Source: Theodoxus fluviatilis (lineage: Eukaryota > Mollusca > Gastropoda > Cycloneritida > Neritidae). From it: 64,000 nt of DNA. Position 1 is the first letter of the stretch, and each line of letters opens with the position of its first letter. The translations under genes were made by a program, and so were the position numbers. Positions 58,319 to 64,000 of this stretch are shown here, in pieces. Below the pieces are notes generated by a model. The model worked only from the letters and a program-made list of their open reading frames with translations, was not told the DNA's origin and ran no database searches. Location: contig JAWQFJ010001799.1 in NCBI GenBank assembly GCA_034096865.1, positions 90,001 to 154,000 on the forward strand. Direction: 5' to 3'.

Positions 58319-60904
58319 TGAAAGGCATGCTAAAGTCACACAAAGAAAATCAACTATACAAAATGATATTCATCTGATTTTCTTTCTAAGGCTGACTTTC
58401 ATTGCACAAACATGCTGTAAAAATAAAACTGTTCTTCAGCAAGACAACATTGACTACAGCCAACTTGTAGACATATTTTTGGACCAAGAGTAGTTCAGAG
58501 CTGCAATACAAGCCAGTTTCATTCAGATGCTACAGGAATGTTTCTCTTAAAGAGTAATATAGAATCACTAGGTGAGTGCCTTACTGAGCAACAGAAAGCT
58601 GAGATAACAAAACACTGTGAAACAGTATGAGCTGCATGATGACATGCACCATCTTTCCCCTACAGTCAAAGGCTCTGAATTCTTAGCAAGAGACCCAGAT
58701 GGATATAATTGCCACATAACTTGCAGAAAATATCAGACTGAGTCCATTTAGAGAATCCTCTACTTATATCCCAAAGATTTATATAAAAGGGTTTCATTTG
58801 TTGGCTCTGGTCTTGGATTCCCATGCATGAGAAGATTCCACATTTGAGACCATGCATGAAAAAACTAGACTGCAGAGTAAAAATAACAAAGATAAAAATT
58901 TCCAACCACAAATTTTTCACCTTTTCAACAAAATTGTTGAAAAAACATGTTCATAGCACTGACCACTGACTTTTCATTTTGGGGTATAGTAAAGCTATGG
59001 AAAAAATAGGTTACTCAGCCCCCTGATGAGTGTTGGCTGTTAGCTCATTGACTTAAGCCTGCACTGCCATGCACAATCTCCTTTCCAAGCCACTCACGAG
59101 CTGTTGCTGCCGTACGAGCGGGAGTTGAGGAGGGAGGACTTCTCGCCAGGACTGGTGTCGGCTGTGGCCAGCGTCGTCTTCTGCTCTCCCCACAGGGAGC
59201 TCAGCCCGGTCCATCCCTTGTTCCCCACCGCCGAGATCTGTGGTAGCAAGATTATCATTCATTGAAATACGGGGAAGGATGAACACAGCATGCTGTGACG
59301 TCACTAGTTTCCTGGCTGTTCCTGTCTCTGCATGTAAAAGAGAGCATCTCTGTCCTCCCTCCTCTGCACTGACAATGTCGAACATGCACATGGTAATTTC
59401 AACATTACAAAAACACAGTGAATGGAACCATTGTGCTGTCACTATTTCTTGCCCCCTATTAGGGATGAACTGGAAAATGTGTTAGGCAATGAAAAAAGAA
59501 GTAAAATAAGAATTAAAAAAAAAGGGGGGGGGGGGGGGGGGGTAAGCCTGACTTCTTTAGTTTTGTTGTTGTGAGGCCAGACCAAAACTGTGCACATCTG
59601 TGTGTGTATGTGTTGTAAGAAATGTCATTTATCTGGTGGATTAATTTTTTAAAATAAGTCTCTTTTGCCAAAAACGCTTTTTTAACTTAATATAGGGTCA
59701 ATCAGGTCACCTTTTGTGGGTGTGTCCTCGTCCACTATCTCTGTCTGGAATGTCATCTCTGCCATAAATGTAGCTCCACTTTTGTTTGAAGCAGGAATTT
59801 CACCAGAATATAGTCCTTTTGATTTATGTAAAATCTTAGAGGGCTAACCTGTGTACAATCCTGCTGAAGATACATAACAAGAAAACAAGTCAGATTTTAA
59901 CTGCTGTTAGTTCATGGTTGCACCTTTAATGGAGAAACAACACAAAAATTCTGTATACAGAGTGGTCTTTCTGGTAAATGGGGGTGAGACTTTATGCAAG
60001 AGAATCAGTTACAACTTCGTGAAGGAGATTCCATCTCATGGCAGTTCGACACTCAAAGATTTTACTGATACTGGCTCTAGCCTTTCAACATAGCTTTCTA
60101 TTACACAGACTCCTTCTCTGTGACAAGACAAGCCAGTGTCCAGACAGCCATGACACTCCAAGGAGCTCGGCCTCTAACTCTGAAAGGGCAGTCCAGACAG
60201 CCATGACACTCCAAGGAGCTCGGCCTCTAACTCTGAAAGGGCAGTCCAGACAGCCATGACACTCCAAGGAGCTCGGCCTCTAACTCTGAAAGGGCATTGC
60301 AAGACACTCCAGCTTCTCTTGTGCTGCCTACAATGTGTCACGGCGCCACTGTCAGTTACCACACAACTGTTGTACTGGCAAGAGACACTTCCATACAGGC
60401 ACAGTTGAGCAGAGGTCAGCATACCCAGGATACTATCAGGAAAATGGTGGATCAAGTGCACCAGTTCTTGGCTCTTTGTTACACAAAAACTGAACTCAAG
60501 GCAGCAGCTCCACATTTTGTTCCAATTTTTCTATTTTGTTACACTCCTATTTCCTCATGAAAACGACTCAATACCAACTTCAACATATTTTTTTTCTCCA
60601 AATATTTAGACACATAACTATTGCACACTCCCATCTTGCTGATTTTCTATTTGTCATCCTCCTTTTTATTCATGTCTCATCCCCTTTGATAAAGTTCTCC
60701 CACCCTACAAAATACATATGCATATCCAAATACTCTTCCCAGTGATAAGAACATGGCATTAAAAATCTGACAATTTATTGAAAATATTCACAGTACAGTC
60801 TGCAGAAATCTAAATGCAAATAATAACATGTGTGGGTAGCTGTTTTCTTTGTTGAGTGTAAAGCAGAATTTTTTCTTAAAATAAACATAAGATTTTACAT
60901 AGAT

Positions 60905-61002
<98 letters not shown>

Positions 61003-62111
61003 GAGAGAGAGGAGGGGGGGGGGGGGGAGGGAGGGAGGGAGGAGAGTGGATCAGTATGCTTCCCTCACCTTTGAAGCAAAGCCACTCATGGATGTTCCCA
61101 CGTCATTTAGCAGAGTTCCGTCCTTCACCTGCAGGGAACAAGGCTGCTAATGAACTCAGGTCTCAAGAATGCCATCAGCATGCCCATGTTGCCATGGTAA
61201 CCAGAAAAAGGGGCAATATATGTATGCACAGCTCTGTTTTCTTTATGTCAATAAATATAAATGAGAATAATCTTACAGTCAATCTATACTGAAGATCCTT
61301 CAATTTAATCATCATGCATTTTCATTTCACAGATAAAACTTTCAAATGGAAGATATTTACAGCTGAGATAACCGAGTTTTCTAATGAAAACATATTCAGA
61401 TACAGAGTCTGTTCAAGATTTTGTGTTTTGGTGTCATATCTCTCATATAATATGAAAAATGACTCATCATTAAACAGTCACGTATCCCAAGTTTGATTAA
61501 AATATCGTGGCAGGGCGGAGAAAGAGCCACGACCAAACACTACTGAGTCAACAATGGCAAAAAACGCAGTCATGCAGGTGTCAAGCTATGAACAGAAGTG
61601 TAACACAAGGAGGAAGATCAGCTACACAAAGTTTGGGTAGGTGTGAACGCAAGTTTGATGCAGCCAGGACCTGGGAACTTAAGGTCGGCTTGTGTAATCG
61701 TATTCAAAACAATTTGTAATATATTTGAAAACCAATTATCATTTATCAAAGCCCTTTACATAATCGTGCAATCCTGAAGCTTAGATATCATGCTTTATAG
61801 CATCAAAATTTTCCAAGTACAATGCAAGAAATAATTACAAATATTATATGTTGCCAATTTCAATATTCTGCTTGTAAACATCTACCCACCATCAGCAAAT
61901 TTTGAAAATCCTTTTACTTGACAGGCTGTCTATTTCACTGGCTTCGAAAGTCATCCTACAGGTGCCAAGGATTCTGCATGACCTACTGACCCACTGAGCC
62001 TGAGAAAAGTGGCAGTATACATGTATACACTCAACATGTCTGTGGACTTACTTTGTTGGCCAAAGAGGCCATACCAGTTGACATGTCTTCTAGAATTTTC
62101 CCCTCTTTTAC
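57291..62111 (-). CDS. ARFGAP1: ADP-ribosylation factor GTPase-activating protein 1 (ARFGAP1-like), 3' part, four exons
   Basis: ARFGAP1 stimulates GTP hydrolysis by ARF1 on the Golgi and senses curved membrane through C-terminal ALPS motifs. Minus-strand exons: 62052-62111, 61069-61128, 59098-59237, 57291-57786; AG/GT borders and phases agree and the total reads open to a stop. The first two exons are both exactly 60 bp, phase 0, and encode VKEGKILEDMSTGMASLANK and VKDGTLLNDVGTSMSGFASK. Both resemble the human VKEGKIFDDVSSGVSQLASK stretch that begins ALPS2. The third gives ISAVGNKGWTGLSSLWGEQ, matching the following GVGSKGWRDVTTFF. The last exon is rich in Trp, Lys and acid (SWGEWGGDW, TDGWGDVNWDSG), like other ARFGAP1 tails. 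The zinc-finger GAP domain and any earlier exons are not in the window. SCYL1 was considered because of the Trp-rich tail, but the VKEG exons favour ARFGAP1. Confidence 0.85.
58064..58318 (+). repeat. Two (GA)n tracts in ARFGAP1 intron
   Basis: GA at 58064-58144 (ending GGGA repeats to 58164) and GA at 58221-58318. Confidence 0.97.
59519..59543 (+). repeat. A/G homopolymer tract
   Basis: A-run followed by about 18 G in the ARFGAP1 intron. Confidence 0.9.
60138..60298 (+). repeat. 53-bp tandem repeat, three copies
   Basis: Unit begins GTCCAGACAGCCATGACACT and ends CTCTGAAAGGGCA; the copies are almost identical. It lies in an ARFGAP1 intron. Confidence 0.93.
60908..61050 (+). repeat. (GA)n and G-rich tract
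   Basis: GA to about 60998, then a G-run and GGGA repeats, ending about 20 bp from the ARFGAP1 exon at 61069 (on its donor side). Confidence 0.95.
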
Positions 62112-63382
62112 CTGCCATGCAAGAATGCAAGATACACAACCATAAGCAAAGCACGCAACAAAAAATGGCCACTACAAACCAAAATCGGTGACACCGAAAA
62201 TTGACAGAAAAGTCTCTAAACAAAAACACAACCAAGCACATAAACAATGACCTGGGCAAATTCATCTCTGTTGAAAAGGATTTTGAACAAGTGTGTCAGT
62301 AACTGTGTCTACCGAATGAATTGTTGATTCTTGAGTGTAAAAATCAGCTCTAAATATCATGCTGTTAATGGACATTTTCCTTTTCTGGAAGTCTACATGA
62401 CACTTGAAAAGCCGAAACACATTACACTATTCATTCTGCCATTAGCATCAAAGGAATAGGATATAGTGAAATTCACCAATGAAGATTTCTCAGAGGATCC
62501 CTATCTTGGAAAGCAGACAAAACCAAATGATGTAAATGACTTGAAGATAGCTTGTGCAGATGTATTGAGAACACAACCCCGGCGAAATGACATTCTAGAA
62601 ATTTCTAAAATTCTAGAACATTCTAGAACATTCTAGAATGTTCTGGAATAAATTTGATGGAATAATTCTAGAATTCTTTAATTCCAGAATAATTCTAGAA
62701 AATTCTAGAACATTACTTTTTCTTAGAATATTTTTCTAGAACAAGACCATTCAAAGAATATTATAGAAAATTGTAAATAAAACGATATTTAAAAAAAGAA
62801 GTGAACAATAAAGCATTTCAACACACACGCAAGACACTTTAGTGATCACACACAGAATATAAGATTTAGTGTTAAATCACCTAAAGTTCATTCACAGTTC
62901 TTAATTGTCCACAATTTTCATTTTCTGATCACAGAACAGTTCTAATCATAACTCGCTGAGTCGCTCACAGTTGCAGTGTGCACATTTCTTTGCAATACAC
63001 AATAGTGATCTTGATTAAAACTCAGAATTTAATAATAGAGCAACTAGTGTTTGTCACGGCCCGAGTGGATGACTACTGATGGGAATTGTAGTCCCGTGCG
63101 ATCATGGATCCAATATACAATGTCCATGGGAGCGACTGAATTACGCGTCTGATCATACCCTCGCCTTATTTACGTCAAGATCTAAAAATAGCATTAGCAA
63201 ACGGAAGTGGCCGACTTATCGCAATGCCTGCTGGGAAGCAGAGACCGCGCATTTAGATCGCTTTCAAACTTGTGCAAGTTTGATCTCGAAATCGGACCAG
63301 TTTTAGCTGTGATCGAAATCGGACCAGTTTTAGCTGTGTTGTGGTGATTTTTGTCGAGATTTCGACTGACTTTTTTCGCGTC
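62112..63382. other. Region upstream of the last visible ARFGAP1 exon
   Basis: No further ARFGAP1 exon is recognised. It holds the heat-shock-element-like array. At 63079-63096 is GGGAATTGTAGTCCCG, whose complement contains ACTACAATTCCC, like the ZNF143/STAF consensus. A 24-bp direct duplication (ATCGAAATCGGACCAGTTTT) lies at 63288-63336. Confidence 0.5.
62589..62752. promoter_or_regulatory. Array of heat-shock-element-like TTCTAGAA motifs
   Basis: At 62611-62648 GAA and TTC pentamers alternate without a break for eight units (TTCTAGAACATTCTAGAACA and onward). More TTCTAGAA/TTCCAGAA motifs continue to 62752. This matches the HSF1 consensus nTTCnnGAAn; function is inferred. Confidence 0.5.
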
Positions 63383-64000
63383 ATGGCCGAAGGAAGCGAC
63401 ATGGATGCTGATTTTGACGATGTCTGAACTCTGATGCGAGAGATGTTGGAAGAGGAATCGTCGGAGGAAGAGTTTCTAGGCTATCCAAGGATCGTGGCAG
63501 GAGTAAAGACTGACATCCCCTCGGACGCAAAACCTCTTCATGTCTTCTCTGATCTTCACAGACGCGATCATGCGCGATGTGGGAACGCTTGTGACAGAGA
63601 CACATCGGTATGCTGAGAGAGAGAGAGAGAGAGGAATCCACCTCCTACCAGCTCCAAGTGGGCACTTGTGACAGTTCCTGAGATTAAAACTTTCATCGGT
63701 CTCTCCATCGCAATGGGTGTGCTTCGCTTGCCTGAGAAGCTAGATTTTTGGCGACAGAAGTGGCTTTTCCGTCGACGTAGTTTTCGAGACTAAGTTCCCC
63801 AAGGCAATCGAGAGACAGATTCCTTTCTCTGTGGCTGTACCTGCATCTACAATTAGGTCCCCAATAACTTTCTTCACTGCTCACAAGAATTGCAAGGTAT
63901 GAGGTACAATTATGAAAGGGATTTGATTGATAAAATCAGTTGGATGGAAATTGGTGATTCAGATATTATCTGAATCTCTGATGTGTGCAGTTGTTTCAAA
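63383..64000 (+). pseudogene. piggyBac-type transposase N-terminal part, broken
   Basis: Starts MAEGSDMDADFDDV, an acidic head, followed by a stop. It continues LMREMLEEESSEEEFLG in the same frame. The conserved piggyBac segment FTDAIMRDVGTLVTETHRYA is in another frame, followed by a GAGA expansion, then VTVPEIKTFIGLSIAMGVLRLP in a third frame. Two frameshifts and a stop mean a dead copy, or an unrecognised intron or errors. It probably runs past the window. Confidence 0.7.

Overview
This is nuclear DNA from an animal. Genes are split by GT-AG introns, coding exons are only a few percent of the window, and dinucleotide and tetranucleotide microsatellites, foldback elements and transposon remnants are very dense. 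Gene content (fatty acyl-CoA reductase, a secreted ependymin-related protein, ER hexose-6-phosphate dehydrogenase, an isochorismatase-domain hydrolase, ARFGAP1) together with the repeat style (V-type SINEs, AGGTCA-rich interspersed repeat, TTAGGG-type telomere motif) suggests a lophotrochozoan, most likely a gastropod mollusc. The species is an inference. There are no bacterial operons, rRNA or intact tRNA genes.

Layout. 1-18.9 kb: internal exons of a fatty acyl-CoA reductase gene (+ strand). Its introns hold a nested stack of transposons: an AGGTCA-rich repeat invaded by a 2.95 kb TTAA-flanked element with a Mutator/Kolobok-like transposase, a piggyBac-like element with a telomere-motif palindrome inside it, and two elements with CAGACCTG termini and 6-bp target duplications. 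19-29 kb: no gene recognised, but a SINE, a foldback element and a pogo/Tigger mini-element that encodes only a DNA-binding domain. 29.2-34.05 kb: a complete five-exon ependymin-related gene (+). 34.5-36.9 kb: a 38-bp minisatellite with higher-order structure, lying between two copies of one foldback family. 40.8-46.6 kb: a complete four-exon H6PD gene (-), 800 codons, ending in KDEL. 47.4-52.8 kb: a complete four-exon ISOC2-like gene (+), head to head with H6PD across about 0.8 kb. 57.3-62.1 kb: the last four recognisable exons of ARFGAP1 (-). 62.6-64 kb: an array of heat-shock-element-like motifs and a broken piggyBac-type transposase.

The genes are unrelated housekeeping or secreted-protein genes and show no pathway cluster. 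H6PD/ISOC2 is a divergent pair that may share a promoter; EPDR/H6PD and ISOC2/ARFGAP1 are convergent.

The most unusual structures are: (1) a ~59-bp tandem array in ISOC2 intron 2 in which each unit repeats the 3' splice site plus the first ~50 nt of exon 3; (2) a 253/255-bp tandem duplication of ISOC2 exon 1 in which the second copy has a 2-bp frameshift; (3) twin 60-bp cassette exons in the probable curvature-sensing segment of ARFGAP1; (4) an interspersed repeat carrying about a dozen TCAAGGTCA-type nuclear-receptor sites per copy.
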